Shown: positions 31,344 through 40,890, counted from the first letter of the stretch. The stretch is 64,000 bases of DNA from Couchioplanes azureus (GCF_014648355.1 NZ_BMQY01000003.1:331916-395915), one strand, 5' to 3'. Notes: a model not told the origin generated them from the sequence alone. Translations and numbers: made by a program.

Positions 31344-32840
31344 TCAGGGCGAGGCGATCGGCTCCGGTCTCCTGCCGGGCGGCGCGAGCCGGCTGCCCTT
31401 GGCCCGGTACATCGCCCCGTCGGCGGCGCGCAGCAACGCCTCGGCGTCGTAGCCCACCTCGTCGGTGACCGCGACACCGAAGCTGGAGCCGGCCAGCAGC
31501 CGTGTGCCGCCGAACTCGAAGGGCGGGGTGAGCACCTCCTCCAGGCGCCGCGCCACGGCCCGTGCCTCCTCCGGCCCGGGCAGCTGTTCGCAGAGCACGA
31601 CGAACTCGTCACCGCCCAGCCGGGCCAGCAGGTCGGGGACGCGGATCGCCCCGGACAGCCGCTGCGCCACACCGACCAGGAGGGCGTCGCCGACATCGTG
31701 GCCGTACGTGTCGTTGACCGCCTTGAACTTGTCCAGGTCGGCGAAGATCACGCCGATCGTGCCGCCGGTGCGCCGCGCGTCGGCGACCGCCTGCTCGAGC
31801 CGCTCCATGAAGAGCGCGCGGTTCGCCAGCCGGGTCAGCGGGTCCCGCTGCGCCTGGTCGCTGACCCGCTCGAACAGCAGCGCCTTGGAGATGACGAGCG
31901 CCGCGAGGTCGGCGAGGTGACGCAGCAGGGCGTCGGGTTCGCTGTCGACCGGCGGAGCACCGCGGACCATCAGCAGCCCCAGCTCCTTGCCGCCGGCGCC
32001 GAGTCGCAGCACCCGCACCCCCGGCGGCGGGTCCGCCGGGTCGAGGCCGGGCGGCGGTGCGTCGCCGGCCGTGGCGGCCAGCTCGACCACCGTGCCGCGC
32101 TGCAGATGGATGGCGGCGCCGTCGACCGGCACCTCGGCGGTCACGATCCGGGCGATCGCCCGGACCACCTCGGTCAGGTCGAGCATGCCCACCAGCTTGG
32201 CGGTCAGCTCGTGGAGCCGGTGCAGCCGCTGCAGCTGGGCGTGGGTGCGGCGTTGCAGCCGCCCGTTGTCCACGGCGAGTGCCACCCGGGTGGCGACGGC
32301 CCTGAGCTCGAGCGCGTCGGCGCTGTCGAACGGCGCCTCGGTGCGGCGCACCAGAAGCATGTGTCCCAGGGTCTCGTCGCCGGTGGCGAGCCGCGCCCAG
32401 ACGACGTGCCGCGGGTCGTAGGGGGTCAGCCATGGTGGTACCGGCACGTCGTCGGCCGTGCCGGACACCAGCGGCTCGGCCCCGGTCGCGGACTCCACGC
32501 CGGCCGGCAGCTCGGCGGCCCCGGCCGGGAGGTCGTGCGCCGGGACACCCCAGGAGCCGGCCAGCTCGGTGCGGCCGTCGCGGACCAGCCAGAAGAGGGC
32601 GATGTCGGCGGCGAACAGCTCGGCCACCTCGCCGGCGGCGCGCGCGAAGATGTCGTCCACGTCGGTGAGCTGCCCGAGCACGCTCACCACCTGGGCGAGG
32701 CGGGTGGCCCGGGACAGCGCGCGTGCCGAGGTGGTCTGCGACGCGGTGATCTGGGCGCGCAGGCGTCGTACCTCCTCGCGCAGCCGTTCCAGTTCGTCGC
32801 TGTCGTCCCGGACGTCGGGCCCCGAGATCGTGCCGGTCAT
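31344..32840 (-). CDS. GAF-GGDEF diguanylate cyclase
   Basis: A 498-residue cytosolic signalling protein. A coiled-coil start (SDELERLREEVRRLRAQI) leads into two GAF-like sensor regions (about 40-190 and 200-320), then a GGDEF domain. The active site RLGGDEFVVL is intact and is preceded by the product-inhibition site RVPD at the right spacing, so it should make cyclic di-GMP and be feedback-inhibited. The ATG overlaps the stop of the FIST gene (ATGA), which means the two are co-translated; FIST domains are known partners of such enzymes. Confidence 0.9.
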   Translation of the reverse strand: MTGTISGPDVRDDSDELERLREEVRRLRAQITASQTTSARALSRATRLAQVVSVLGQLTDVDDIFARAAGEVAELFAADIALFWLVRDGRTELAGSWGVPAHDLPAGAAELPAGVESATGAEPLVSGTADDVPVPPWLTPYDPRHVVWARLATGDETLGHMLLVRRTEAPFDSADALELRAVATRVALAVDNGRLQRRTHAQLQRLHRLHELTAKLVGMLDLTEVVRAIARIVTAEVPVDGAAIHLQRGTVVELAATAGDAPPPGLDPADPPPGVRVLRLGAGGKELGLLMVRGAPPVDSEPDALLRHLADLAALVISKALLFERVSDQAQRDPLTRLANRALFMERLEQAVADARRTGGTIGVIFADLDKFKAVNDTYGHDVGDALLVGVAQRLSGAIRVPDLLARLGGDEFVVLCEQLPGPEEARAVARRLEEVLTPPFEFGGTRLLAGSSFGVAVTDEVGYDAEALLRAADGAMYRAKGSRLAPPGRRPEPIASP

Positions 32841-34018
32841 CAGAAGGCCAGCACCGCGACGGTGGCGTTGTGGAATCCGCTCGAACCGGTCACCCGGGCG
32901 AACTCCCCGTACGTGAAGAAGCCGCCGGCCGGCGCTCCGGCCAGGGCCGACGAGACGGCCTTGGCTTCCGTGTCCACGCGGTCGCCGAACAGGGCCGTGC
33001 GCGCGGTGCAGCTGAACACCAGCGCACCGCGCGGCGGACCGGCGAGCTGCCCGACGGCCGCGGCCGTCGCCTGCCCGGCGGCGTCGATGAGCTCCTCGAA
33101 GCCGCTCTCCATGATCTGCACGACCGAGTAGTCGCTGACGTACCCGAACATCACCAGACCGCCCTCGGGAGTGCAGTCGAGGATGTGCCGGACGTCGAAG
33201 CGGCCGGACGCGTTCGGCAGTCCCAGCGGACGGTCCATGACCAGACCGGCGAAGGCCATCCCGGCGTCGTCGCGGGGGTCGCCACCGCGCATCTCGAGAT
33301 ACGCCTCGCGGGCCGGGCGCCCGTCGATCTCGTGGATCACGTTGCCCTCGGCCCGGGTGACGATCATGGTCTCGCCGGTCGGCCGCCAGCCGTGCTCGGT
33401 CGCCACACCCAGCGGGGACGGCGAGTTGAACCAGATGGCAACCACGCCGTTGTGCAGCACCCGTCCCTCGGCCAGCTGATAGGTCTGTTCCATCCGCAGC
33501 GGCTCGGCGGCCGCGCCGCCGATGATCGGCACCATCGCGCCCGCGACCGCGTACGCACCGCGCAGCACCTCGCGCTGGTCACCGGCGAGGCCGTCGGAGA
33601 GCACCATCAGGACCGAATGCGGGTGCTCCGTGCCCGCCCGCGCCCGGGCAGCCTCGGTGGCGCGGCGGGAGGCCCCGGCGATGTCGGCGCCCAGCGGCTC
33701 CTCGGCCGCGACGCCGATCGAGGCGCCGTCCCCGGGGATGTAGATGGCGACGCAGCCCGCCCGCACGTGTCCGGCGGTGGTGAACGACGCGTACGACGAA
33801 CAGCCCACGAGCGTCGCCTCGCCCGCGGCCGCTTCGGCGGCGGCGAGCACGGCGTGCGGGTCCTGGTCGAAGGTGGGGAAGACCACCACGAGGTCACCGG
33901 CGGCCGGCACCCGGCCGCCGAGTGCCTCCGTCACGGCCTCGGTCGCGGCCGAGGCCGCGTCGCCGGCAAGGCTCTGCCCCGTCCCGAGGGCGGACACCCC
34001 GGCACCGATTACGCTCAT
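32840..34018 (-). CDS. FIST N- and C-domain sensor protein
   Basis: A 392-residue protein with the FIST layout: an N-terminal domain (ATLVGCSSYASFTTAGHV, with the family's GCS(s/t) motif) and a C-terminal domain (MIVTRAEGNVIHEIDGRPAREAYLEM, ending with ALVFSCTARTALFG and AGAPAGGFFTYGEFAR). FIST domains are proposed to bind small ligands such as amino acids and to signal. The ATG at 34018 has GGAG upstream; the longer open frame is less likely. It is the first gene of a two-gene unit with the diguanylate cyclase. Confidence 0.88.
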   Translation of the reverse strand: MSVIGAGVSALGTGQSLAGDAASAATEAVTEALGGRVPAAGDLVVVFPTFDQDPHAVLAAAEAAAGEATLVGCSSYASFTTAGHVRAGCVAIYIPGDGASIGVAAEEPLGADIAGASRRATEAARARAGTEHPHSVLMVLSDGLAGDQREVLRGAYAVAGAMVPIIGGAAAEPLRMEQTYQLAEGRVLHNGVVAIWFNSPSPLGVATEHGWRPTGETMIVTRAEGNVIHEIDGRPAREAYLEMRGGDPRDDAGMAFAGLVMDRPLGLPNASGRFDVRHILDCTPEGGLVMFGYVSDYSVVQIMESGFEELIDAAGQATAAAVGQLAGPPRGALVFSCTARTALFGDRVDTEAKAVSSALAGAPAGGFFTYGEFARVTGSSGFHNATVAVLAF

Positions 34019-34173
34019 TCTAGGCTCCGTCACGACGGTAGGTCGTTCTTCCCGTACCCATCGGCAGGCCCGCAGCCGGGCTGAGGCCTCCGCCGACAAT
34101 CCCGGCGGCGGGCCCGCCGGGTTCCGTGGCGCAGGTCACGGTGCCGGGCACCGCCCCCGCCGCGCCGGGTGAC

Positions 34174-34800
34174 TCAGGCGGAGCGGGCGAAGAGGGCCAG
34201 GCGGACGCGGTTGGGGCTGTCGGTCTTGGCCATCAGGCTGGTGACGTGGGTCTTGACGGTGGTCACTCCGATGTGGAGCCGCTCGGCGATCTCGGTGTTG
34301 GACAGGCCCTCGGCGACGAGCTCCAGCACGTCCCGCTCGCGGGCGGTGAGGCCCGGCACGCGCCTCGGCCGGCCGGTCCGGGCCTCGACCGCGCGGTGCA
34401 CCAGGCGGCGCAGCACCTCCTGGCTGAAGGGGCTGTCTCCGGCCGCCGCCCGCCGGATGCCGTCGAGCAGCTCGGCCGGGGGTGCGTCCTTGAGCAGGAA
34501 GCCGCACGCCCCGGCGGTCAGCGCCGGGTAGAGGTGGTCGTCGTCACCGAAGGTGGTGAGGACGACGACCTTCGCCGCCGGGCGGGCGGCGAGGATGCGG
34601 CCGGTGGCGGCGATGCCGTCGACGCCGGGCATCCGGAGGTCCATGACGATGACGTCGGGGGTCAGGCGGGCGGCCAGGGTTATCGCGTCGCGGCCGTTCT
34701 CGGCCTCCCCCACCACGTCGAGGTCGGGTTCGGCTTCGCAGAGCATGCGGAGCCCGGCTCGGATGAGCGGCTGGTCGTCGACCAGCAGCACCCGGATCAT
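34174..34800 (-). CDS. NarL/LuxR-family response regulator
   Basis: A 208-residue two-domain regulator. The receiver has the acidic pair in VLLVDDQ, the phospho-acceptor Asp in VIVMDLRMPGVDG, the switch Thr in VVVLTTFGDDDH and the Lys in FLLKDAPP. The C-terminal HTH is LTARERDVLELVAEGLSNTEIAERL. The ATG at 34800 overlaps the histidine-kinase stop as ATGA, so the kinase at 34797-36047 is its partner. The regulated genes are not evident. Confidence 0.93.
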   Translation of the reverse strand: MIRVLLVDDQPLIRAGLRMLCEAEPDLDVVGEAENGRDAITLAARLTPDVIVMDLRMPGVDGIAATGRILAARPAAKVVVLTTFGDDDHLYPALTAGACGFLLKDAPPAELLDGIRRAAAGDSPFSQEVLRRLVHRAVEARTGRPRRVPGLTARERDVLELVAEGLSNTEIAERLHIGVTTVKTHVTSLMAKTDSPNRVRLALFARSA

Positions 34801-36047
34801 GCGATGACCTCCGGGGGCAGGCCGGCGCCAGCTGGCGGAGTCGTGACGTCGGGGACCGGGGAGGCTGCGGGGGCAGCTGGGACGGCCGGCAAGGTCGTCG
34901 AGACCCGCCAGCCGCCGGCCGCCGGACCGGCGGTGAGCCGGCCGCCGAGGACCTCGACGCGTTCCCGCATGCCGGTCAGTCCGTGACCTCCGCCGGACGG
35001 CAGGGCGGGCACGACGCCGCCGCCGTCGTCGGCGACCGACCACAGCACGTCGCCGTTCTCCACCCGTACGACGAGCCGCGCGTGCGCCGCGGGACCGGCG
35101 TGCTTCGCCACGTTGGTCAGGGCCTCCTGGGTCAGCCGGAGCACCGCCATGCCGCGGACCGCGTCGATGGATGCCGCCTCCTCGTCGATCGTGCAGTCGA
35201 CGGTCAGGCCCGCCTGCCGCGCCGTCGACACCGCCGCAGCCAGGGCGGCGGGGAGCGCGGCCGGTTCGATGGCGGTCAGCGCGGCGTCGGTGCGTACGGT
35301 GGGATCGCGCAGCACCGCGACCAGCCTGCGCAGGTCCGCGAGCGCCGCGGCGCCGGTGCGGTGCACGTCGTCGAAGACGTCGGTGACCCGCGGGTCCGCG
35401 TCCGGCAGGACGTGCCGGGCCACGCCGACCCGCAGCACCATCGAGGCGACGTGGTGGGCGACCACGTCGTGCAACTCGCGGGCGATGGCGCTGCGCTCGT
35501 CGGCGCGGGCCGCGCGGCTCTCCGACTCGCGCCGCTGCCGCTCGGCCTCCGCCTTGGCCTCCGCCTGCCGGCCGAGCTCGCGGGTGGTGCGGATGACCAG
35601 GCCGAGCAGCACCGGCAGGCCGACCACCACGAGCGCGCCGAAGACGGGGGTGCCCCAGCGGTCCGGGTCGTGCGCGTACCCGGCGACGAGGTGGATGGCC
35701 GCCACCAGGGTGGCTCCGGCGGCGTACACCCGCGGGCGCGGGGTCGCCATGGTCAGCTCGAGCAGCGCCCAGGAGGTGCCGACCTCGTTGATCATCTGGT
35801 CCCGGACGAGCAGGTTCGCGGCGATCAGCAGCGCCGACTGGACAAGCAGGTTCGCCACCCGCCGCCGGTGCAGCGCCAGCGCCGTGGCGAAGGCCAGCAG
35901 GGCGAGGACCCACTGGGTGCGCGTCGGCGACCGGCCCGCCTCGGTGCCGAAGACGAGGTAGCCGACGCCGCTGAGGTCGAGCAGCAGCATGCGGACGAAC
36001 GTGTCCCGTGCGTCGAAGAGCCGGCCCACCCATCCCACGCCCCTCAC
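34797..36047 (-). CDS. DesK/NarX-type sensor histidine kinase
   Basis: A 416-residue kinase. Four or five membrane helices fill the first 160 residues with little extracellular loop, so it probably senses a membrane or internal signal. A coiled coil (ELGRQAEAKAEAERQRRESES) leads to the HisKA_3 domain with the phosphorylated His in IARELHDVVAHHVASM, then an ATP-binding domain ending in GGGHGLTGMRERVEVLGG. The start is uncertain: GTG at 36047 or at 36038. Co-translated with the regulator. Confidence 0.92.
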   Translation of the reverse strand: MRGVGWVGRLFDARDTFVRMLLLDLSGVGYLVFGTEAGRSPTRTQWVLALLAFATALALHRRRVANLLVQSALLIAANLLVRDQMINEVGTSWALLELTMATPRPRVYAAGATLVAAIHLVAGYAHDPDRWGTPVFGALVVVGLPVLLGLVIRTTRELGRQAEAKAEAERQRRESESRAARADERSAIARELHDVVAHHVASMVLRVGVARHVLPDADPRVTDVFDDVHRTGAAALADLRRLVAVLRDPTVRTDAALTAIEPAALPAALAAAVSTARQAGLTVDCTIDEEAASIDAVRGMAVLRLTQEALTNVAKHAGPAAHARLVVRVENGDVLWSVADDGGGVVPALPSGGGHGLTGMRERVEVLGGRLTAGPAAGGWRVSTTLPAVPAAPAASPVPDVTTPPAGAGLPPEVIA

Positions 36048-36092
36048 CCTAGAGGCCCTCCGGGACGGGCCCCGGCGCGGACAGGACGGCGG

Positions 36093-36998
36093 TCATGCCG
36101 CGAGCTCCAGTTCCGGGCGCCCCGCCCGGACCACCGCGGTCGCGGCCACGGCGGTGGCGGCGGCCAGCGCGGCGACGGCGGCCAGGGTCGGCGCGTCGGG
36201 CCGCAGCAACGGCTGCCCGCGCAGCGCCTGCCAGGTCAGCAGCAGCGTCAGCATGCCGTACGCGCCGCCGCCGACGGCGAGCAACCGGACCCGGGTGCGG
36301 GCGTCGAAGCGGCGGCTGAGCAGCAGGGCGAGCAGCGGCAGGGCCTGCAGCGCGTGCAGCCCGACGAAGTGACCGATGCGCAGGTCGCCGCCGGTCGTGC
36401 TCCAGCCCAGCAGCGGGAGTCCGGGGCCGCCGTCGGCCACCCCGACGCTGTGCGCGCCGGTGATGGCGGCCTGGCCGGGCGGTGCCGCGGAGGGCAGCGT
36501 CATCGGCACCGCCACGAGCATGCCGAGCAGAGCCAGACCCAGGCCCCACCGTACGGCGTGGGCGGCGGCGCGGTCGGCGATCCGGGCCCGCAGCACCACG
36601 ACCGCGATGACGAGATGGCCGGCGAACAGCACCATGATCGAGGTGCCCATGAGCTGCCACAGCAGCGCGTCGAACGGGGTGCGCGCGTTGAAGTGGCTCG
36701 TCGTGCCGCGCAGCACCTGGCCGACGATGACGGCCATCTCGACGACGCCGACCGCGGCCACGACGGTCGCCGCCCGCTCGGCGGCGCGGCAGCGGCGCGG
36801 CAGCAGGGACAGCATCCAGGCGAGGGTGCCGGCGTAGAGGACGAAGGACGCGGCGAACTTGAGCGGCTTGGCCCAGATCGGCATGCCGGTCAGGACCCGG
36901 GGATCGGCGACGAGGCCCGCCGCCGCGACCACGGCGAGCGCCGCCATGGCGGCGGTGAAGGCCAGCAGCGGACGGTGCAGGCGCGACAGGGTTGGCAT
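36093..36998 (-). CDS. Polytopic membrane protein, unknown function
   Basis: A 301-residue protein with about seven or eight hydrophobic helices. Notable conserved-looking loops are GMPIWAKPLKFAASF near the start, GTTSHFNARTPFD in the middle and RIGHFVGLHALQALPL near the C-terminus; the histidines in membrane-proximal positions hint at a haem- or metal-related role, but this is only a guess. I do not recognise the family. The ATG at 36998 is preceded by AGGATCGACGGC. It lies 45 bases upstream of the histidine-kinase gene on the same strand and may share its transcript. Confidence 0.7.
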   Translation of the reverse strand: MPTLSRLHRPLLAFTAAMAALAVVAAAGLVADPRVLTGMPIWAKPLKFAASFVLYAGTLAWMLSLLPRRCRAAERAATVVAAVGVVEMAVIVGQVLRGTTSHFNARTPFDALLWQLMGTSIMVLFAGHLVIAVVVLRARIADRAAAHAVRWGLGLALLGMLVAVPMTLPSAAPPGQAAITGAHSVGVADGGPGLPLLGWSTTGGDLRIGHFVGLHALQALPLLALLLSRRFDARTRVRLLAVGGGAYGMLTLLLTWQALRGQPLLRPDAPTLAAVAALAAATAVAATAVVRAGRPELELAA

Positions 36999-37075
36999 GC
37001 CGTCGATCCTGGCCGTCTCCCGGCTCCTCTTCCTCCGCCCGCGGGTCCGAGGCCTCCTCCCCGGGTAGGAGGCGG

Positions 37076-37957
37076 TCAGGCCAGGGCGGGGTGGCCGAAG
37101 AGACCGGGGAGGCCGCCGCTGTGCAGGAACACCACCTTGCCGTCGGGCGGGTTGGCGCGCAGCCCGGCCAGGGCACGACCGGTGTACGTCGGATCGAGGA
37201 ACAACCCCTCGGTGCGGGCCGCGAGCACGAGCGCCGACCGTACGGAATCGGTCAGCTCCGCGTAGCCCGCGCCGACCTGGGAGTCGTCGATCTGCAGGGC
37301 GGCCGGGTCCACGGCGGCGCCCATGCCGTCGAGCAGCGACGCCACCGCGGCGCGGGGCGCGCTCAGCGCTCCGGTGTCCACTCCGTACACCCGGTGCGGG
37401 CCGAGGCCGGCGACCAGCCCGGCCATCGTGCCGCCCGAGCCCAGCGCGACCACGACCGCGGCCAGGTCCGGCAGCTGGGTCAGCAGTTCCGCCGCGCAGT
37501 CCACATAGCCGCGGGCCGACACCGGGGACGTGCCACCGAACGGGATGACGTAGCCCTCCTGCGCCGCGGCCACCTCGCCGAGCGGGGCGTCGCCGGCCCA
37601 GACGATCGTCGCGCCCGCCAGCTCGTCGAGCAGCAGGTTGCCGCGGTGTGTCCCGGGTGGATCGCCGCGCAGCACCAGCGTGCAGGCCAGGCCCAGGCGG
37701 GCGGCGGCGGCCGCGGTCAGGCGGGCGTGGTTGGACTGGGCGGCGCCCGTGGTGACCAGCGTCGTCGCGCCCGCCTCGAGCGCCAGGGCGCACAGGTGCT
37801 GCAGCTTGCGGACCTTGTTGCCGCCTCCGCCCAGCCCGGTGAGGTCGTCGCGTTTGATCCACAGTTCGTCCAGGCCGAGCGCCGCGGCCAGGCGCGGGGC
37901 CGGCTCCAGCGGGGTCGGCCAGGTGCCGAGGGAGATCGGTGTACGGGGAGCAGCCAT
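37076..37957 (-). CDS. PLP-dependent ACC deaminase/D-cysteine desulfhydrase-family enzyme
   Basis: A 293-residue fold-type II PLP enzyme. The N-terminus LGTWPTPLEPAPRLAAALG and IKRDDLTG, the PLP-binding Lys in GGGGNKVRKL, the catalytic region AAQSNHARLTAAAAARLG, and a glycine loop GSGGTMAGL are all in the usual order. The family deaminates 1-aminocyclopropane-1-carboxylate or desulfurates D-cysteine; the two cannot be separated here. The chain is somewhat shorter than the roughly 330 residues of characterised members. It is a single gene divergent from the FAD oxidoreductase. Confidence 0.87.
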   Translation of the reverse strand: MAAPRTPISLGTWPTPLEPAPRLAAALGLDELWIKRDDLTGLGGGGNKVRKLQHLCALALEAGATTLVTTGAAQSNHARLTAAAAARLGLACTLVLRGDPPGTHRGNLLLDELAGATIVWAGDAPLGEVAAAQEGYVIPFGGTSPVSARGYVDCAAELLTQLPDLAAVVVALGSGGTMAGLVAGLGPHRVYGVDTGALSAPRAAVASLLDGMGAAVDPAALQIDDSQVGAGYAELTDSVRSALVLAARTEGLFLDPTYTGRALAGLRANPPDGKVVFLHSGGLPGLFGHPALA

Positions 37958-38061
37958 CGGACGTCCTCATCGTGGATGGACCGGAAGGTGGCGAGCGTAA
38001 CCTCCGGCGGCGTCGGTAAACCGCTCGCTCGGTGTTCGCCTCCCACCTAGCATCGACCGCC

Positions 38062-39390
38062 ATGGACGTAGCCATCATCGGCGCGGGACCGACCGGCCTC
38101 TTCACGGCCGTCGCGCTCGCCCGCCGCGGGCACCTGGTCACCGTGGTGGACCGCGATCCGGGTCCGGCCCCCGACGGCACCTGGGAGCGCCGCGGCGTCA
38201 TGCAGTTCCACCACCCGCACGGCATCCGCCGGCAGGTCGTCCGCGCGCTCGAGGCGGAGCTGCCCGAGGTCGCGGAGGCGCTCGTCGCGGCCGGCGCGGA
38301 GCTGTCGGTCGTACCGATGGGCGAAGGCGTGCCGCCGATGGTGGTCGGCCTGCACTGCCGGCGGATGGTCTTCGAGCGGGAGCTGCGCGCGGCCGCGGTC
38401 GCCGAGCCGGGGGTCACCTTCGTCGCCGGGCACGCCGACGAGGTGCTCAGCGAGCGTGGCCGGGCGGCCGGGTTGCGGGTCGGCGGCGCCGAGCTGCGGG
38501 CCGGGCTGGTCGTCGACGCCTCCGGCCGCTCCGGGCGGATCGCCGGCGTCCGGCGCGCCCCGGCGATCGGCGGCGACTGCGGGCTGGCGTACATCTCCCG
38601 GCAGTACGCGCTGCGGCCCGGGGCCGAGCCGGGACCGGTGAACGCGCCGCCCGGGCTGGTCACCCGCTTCCCCGGATATCTGGCCGCGGTCTTCCTGCAG
38701 GACAGCCGGACGGTGTCGGTCATGATCTCGCGGCTCAGCTCCGACCGGGAGCTGGCCGGCCTGCGCGAGCGGGACGCGTTCGAGGCGGCCGTACGCGTGA
38801 TTCCGGGGCTGGACGAGTGGACGGCACCGGAACGCGCCGAGCCGATCACCGGCGTCCTGCCCGGCGCCCGGCTGCACAACAGCTATCGCGGGCAGCTCGA
38901 CGAGGACGGCGAGGTCGCCCTGCCCGGCCTGGTCCACCTCGGCGACGCGGTCTGCACCACCAACCCCACCGCCGGGCGGGGCATCGCGACCTCGCTCATG
39001 CAGGCCCGGCAGTTCGTCCGGATCCTCGGCGCCGACGTCGAGTCGGCCACCCGCGAGCTCGACGCCTGGTGCACCGCGCAGATCCGGCCCTGGTTCGACG
39101 ACCACGTGGCCTGGGACGCCGACGAGGTGCGGCTGTGGTCCGGCGAGGACATCGACCTCGACCGCCCGCTGACCTCCGGGCACATCGTCGCCGCGGGGCA
39201 GGCGGAGCCGTCGCTGATGCGGGTGATCGGCCCGTACCTGACGATGAATGCGCTGCCGGCGACGCTGGGCGAGGTGGAGCCGCGGGCCCGGGAGATCTAC
39301 GCGCGCGGCTGGCGGCCGCCGGTGCCCGCCGGCCCGACCCGCGACGACCTGGCGGAGCTGGTCCGCCGCCACGCGGGCGTCACCGTGTGA
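38062..39390 (+). CDS. FAD-dependent oxidoreductase (monooxygenase-like)
   Basis: A 442-residue flavoprotein. The FAD motif MDVAIIGAGPTGLFTAVALA lies at the very start, a middle region is AELRAGLVVDASGRSGRI, and GLVHLGDAVCTTNPTAGRGI is the FAD-ribityl GD motif of the aromatic-hydroxylase class. The RRGVMQFHHPHGIR segment is typical of a group of uncharacterised actinobacterial family members. A TAGCAT at 38048-38053 without a ribosome site suggests a leaderless start at 38062. Its 3' end overlaps that of the GlxA-type gene by 11 bases. Confidence 0.82.
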   Translation: MDVAIIGAGPTGLFTAVALARRGHLVTVVDRDPGPAPDGTWERRGVMQFHHPHGIRRQVVRALEAELPEVAEALVAAGAELSVVPMGEGVPPMVVGLHCRRMVFERELRAAAVAEPGVTFVAGHADEVLSERGRAAGLRVGGAELRAGLVVDASGRSGRIAGVRRAPAIGGDCGLAYISRQYALRPGAEPGPVNAPPGLVTRFPGYLAAVFLQDSRTVSVMISRLSSDRELAGLRERDAFEAAVRVIPGLDEWTAPERAEPITGVLPGARLHNSYRGQLDEDGEVALPGLVHLGDAVCTTNPTAGRGIATSLMQARQFVRILGADVESATRELDAWCTAQIRPWFDDHVAWDADEVRLWSGEDIDLDRPLTSGHIVAAGQAEPSLMRVIGPYLTMNALPATLGEVEPRAREIYARGWRPPVPAGPTRDDLAELVRRHAGVTV

Positions 39391-40297
39391 CGGGCACCCG
39401 CGCACGCAGGCGGCGCAGCATCCGGGCGTCGCCGAAACCCACGGCACGCGCGGCGGCCTCCACGGTGGCGCCGTGGCCGATCAGGTGCTCGGCCCGCTCC
39501 ACCCGCAGGAGCTGCTGGTAACGCAGCGGCGTCTGGCCGGTGGCGGCCTCGAACTGCCGGGTCAGCGTGCGCTCGCTGACCGCCGCCGCGGCCGCGAGCT
39601 CGGCCAGCGGCAGCGGCTCGGCGAAGTGCGCGTCGATGCGGTCCTGCACGCGGTGCACCGCGTCGCTCAGGTGGGCCCGGTACCGCAGCATGGCGCTGGA
39701 CTGCTGCTCGTCGCCGTTGCGCCGGGCGTACACGACCATCTCGCGGGCCACCCGCGCCGCGACCGCCGGGCCGTGCCGCACCGCGACCAGGTGCAGGGCC
39801 AGGTCGATGCCGCTGGCGATGCCCGCGGAGGTCACCACCCGGTCGTCGGAGACGTAGAGCACGTCCCGGACCACGCTCGCCCGGGGATAGCGCCGGGCGA
39901 GCTCCTCCTGGACGTCGTGGTGGGTGGTGCAGCGGCGGCCGTCGAGCAGCCCGGCCCGGCCCAGCGCGTCGGCGCCCGCGCAGATGCTGGCGACCGTCCC
40001 ACCCGCGGCGTGGTGGGCGGCGATCCGGCCCAGCGTGCGGTCGCCGAGGGGGCCCGTGCCGGTCAGCCCCGGCGCGCGCCAGCCCGGCACCACGATCAGG
40101 TCGTCCGCGCCCAGCCGCGGCCAGGCGGTGCCGGCGCGGAGCTCGACGCCCTGGTGGGTGCGGACGGCGGGCTGCTCCGCGACGTACGACAGGACATGGT
40201 CGTGCCCGTGGTCGGCCGCGGTCGAGAACACCTGGGCCGGGCCGGCGAGGTCCAGCAGGTGCAGGCCCGGCACGAGCACGAACACGACGCGACTCAC
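39380..40297 (-). CDS. GlxA-family regulator (DJ-1/PfpI domain plus AraC HTH)
   Basis: A 305-residue transcription factor. The N-terminal class I amidotransferase-like domain (VFVLVPGLHLLDLAGPAQVF) has a nucleophile-elbow Cys in ASICAGADALG and probably senses a small ligand. The C-terminal AraC domain has both helix-turn-helices: LAELAAAAAVSERTLTRQFE and VEAAARAVGFGDARMLRR. The GTG start overlaps the stop of the isochorismatase-like gene (GTGA); these two gene types often pair, so it probably controls that hydrolase. Confidence 0.88.
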   Translation of the reverse strand: MSRVVFVLVPGLHLLDLAGPAQVFSTAADHGHDHVLSYVAEQPAVRTHQGVELRAGTAWPRLGADDLIVVPGWRAPGLTGTGPLGDRTLGRIAAHHAAGGTVASICAGADALGRAGLLDGRRCTTHHDVQEELARRYPRASVVRDVLYVSDDRVVTSAGIASGIDLALHLVAVRHGPAVAARVAREMVVYARRNGDEQQSSAMLRYRAHLSDAVHRVQDRIDAHFAEPLPLAELAAAAAVSERTLTRQFEAATGQTPLRYQQLLRVERAEHLIGHGATVEAAARAVGFGDARMLRRLRARVPVTR

Positions 40298-40890
40298 GAT
40301 CCGGTCAGCTCCCCGGTCAGCTCGGCCACGGTGGCGATGGTAGCGAAGCGGCCGGCCAGGGCGTACTCCGTGCGGGCGGTCACCGCCGCGGCGGGCAGCG
40401 TGCGCGGGTCGGCCAGCATCTCTTCCAGGGTCTGGCCGGCGGGGGCGTCACGGTGCGGGATGGGAAAGGTCGCGGTCGCGTCGGTGACGAACGTGACGGC
40501 GTAGCCGAGGTCGGCACCCACCCGCGCGGTGGTCTCCACGCACTGCTCCGTACGGATGCCGCAGACCGTCAGCCGGCGCACTCCCCGGGCCGTGAGCAAC
40601 TGCTGCAGATTGGTCGTGGTGAACGCGTTGTGCGAGGTCTTGGTGATGACGGGCTCGCCGGCCCGGGGCGCAAGCTCGGCGAGGACGCGCACGTGCCCGC
40701 TCGCCGGGTCGAAGACGTCGCCGCTGCCGGGCTCGGCGTGCAGCACCCACACGACGAGGTCGCCGGCGGCCCGGGCGGCGGCGGCGAGCCGGCCCACCCG
40801 GTCGGCGATCTGCGGGTTGTCGACGGCACGCCACAGCGGGCGGGCGCGGAAGGACTCCTGGACGTCGATGATGATCAGAGCGTTGGTCAT
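40294..40890 (-). CDS. Isochorismatase-like cysteine hydrolase
   Basis: A 198-residue hydrolase. The catalytic Asp is in LIIIDVQESF, the Lys in VITKTSHNAF, and the nucleophile Cys in CGIRTEQCVETTAR. The family hydrolyses nicotinamide, N-carbamoyl compounds or isochorismate; the C-terminal extension of about 40 residues gives no further clue. It leads a two-gene unit with the GlxA-type regulator. Confidence 0.88.
   Translation of the reverse strand: MTNALIIIDVQESFRARPLWRAVDNPQIADRVGRLAAAARAAGDLVVWVLHAEPGSGDVFDPASGHVRVLAELAPRAGEPVITKTSHNAFTTTNLQQLLTARGVRRLTVCGIRTEQCVETTARVGADLGYAVTFVTDATATFPIPHRDAPAGQTLEEMLADPRTLPAAAVTARTEYALAGRFATIATVAELTGELTGS

Noticed and set aside
36049..36096. A 15-codon frame (MTAVLSAPGPVPEGL) between the membrane protein and the histidine kinase
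   Set aside because: Overlap with the preceding stop is the only support; no conservation can be judged and it is too short to claim.
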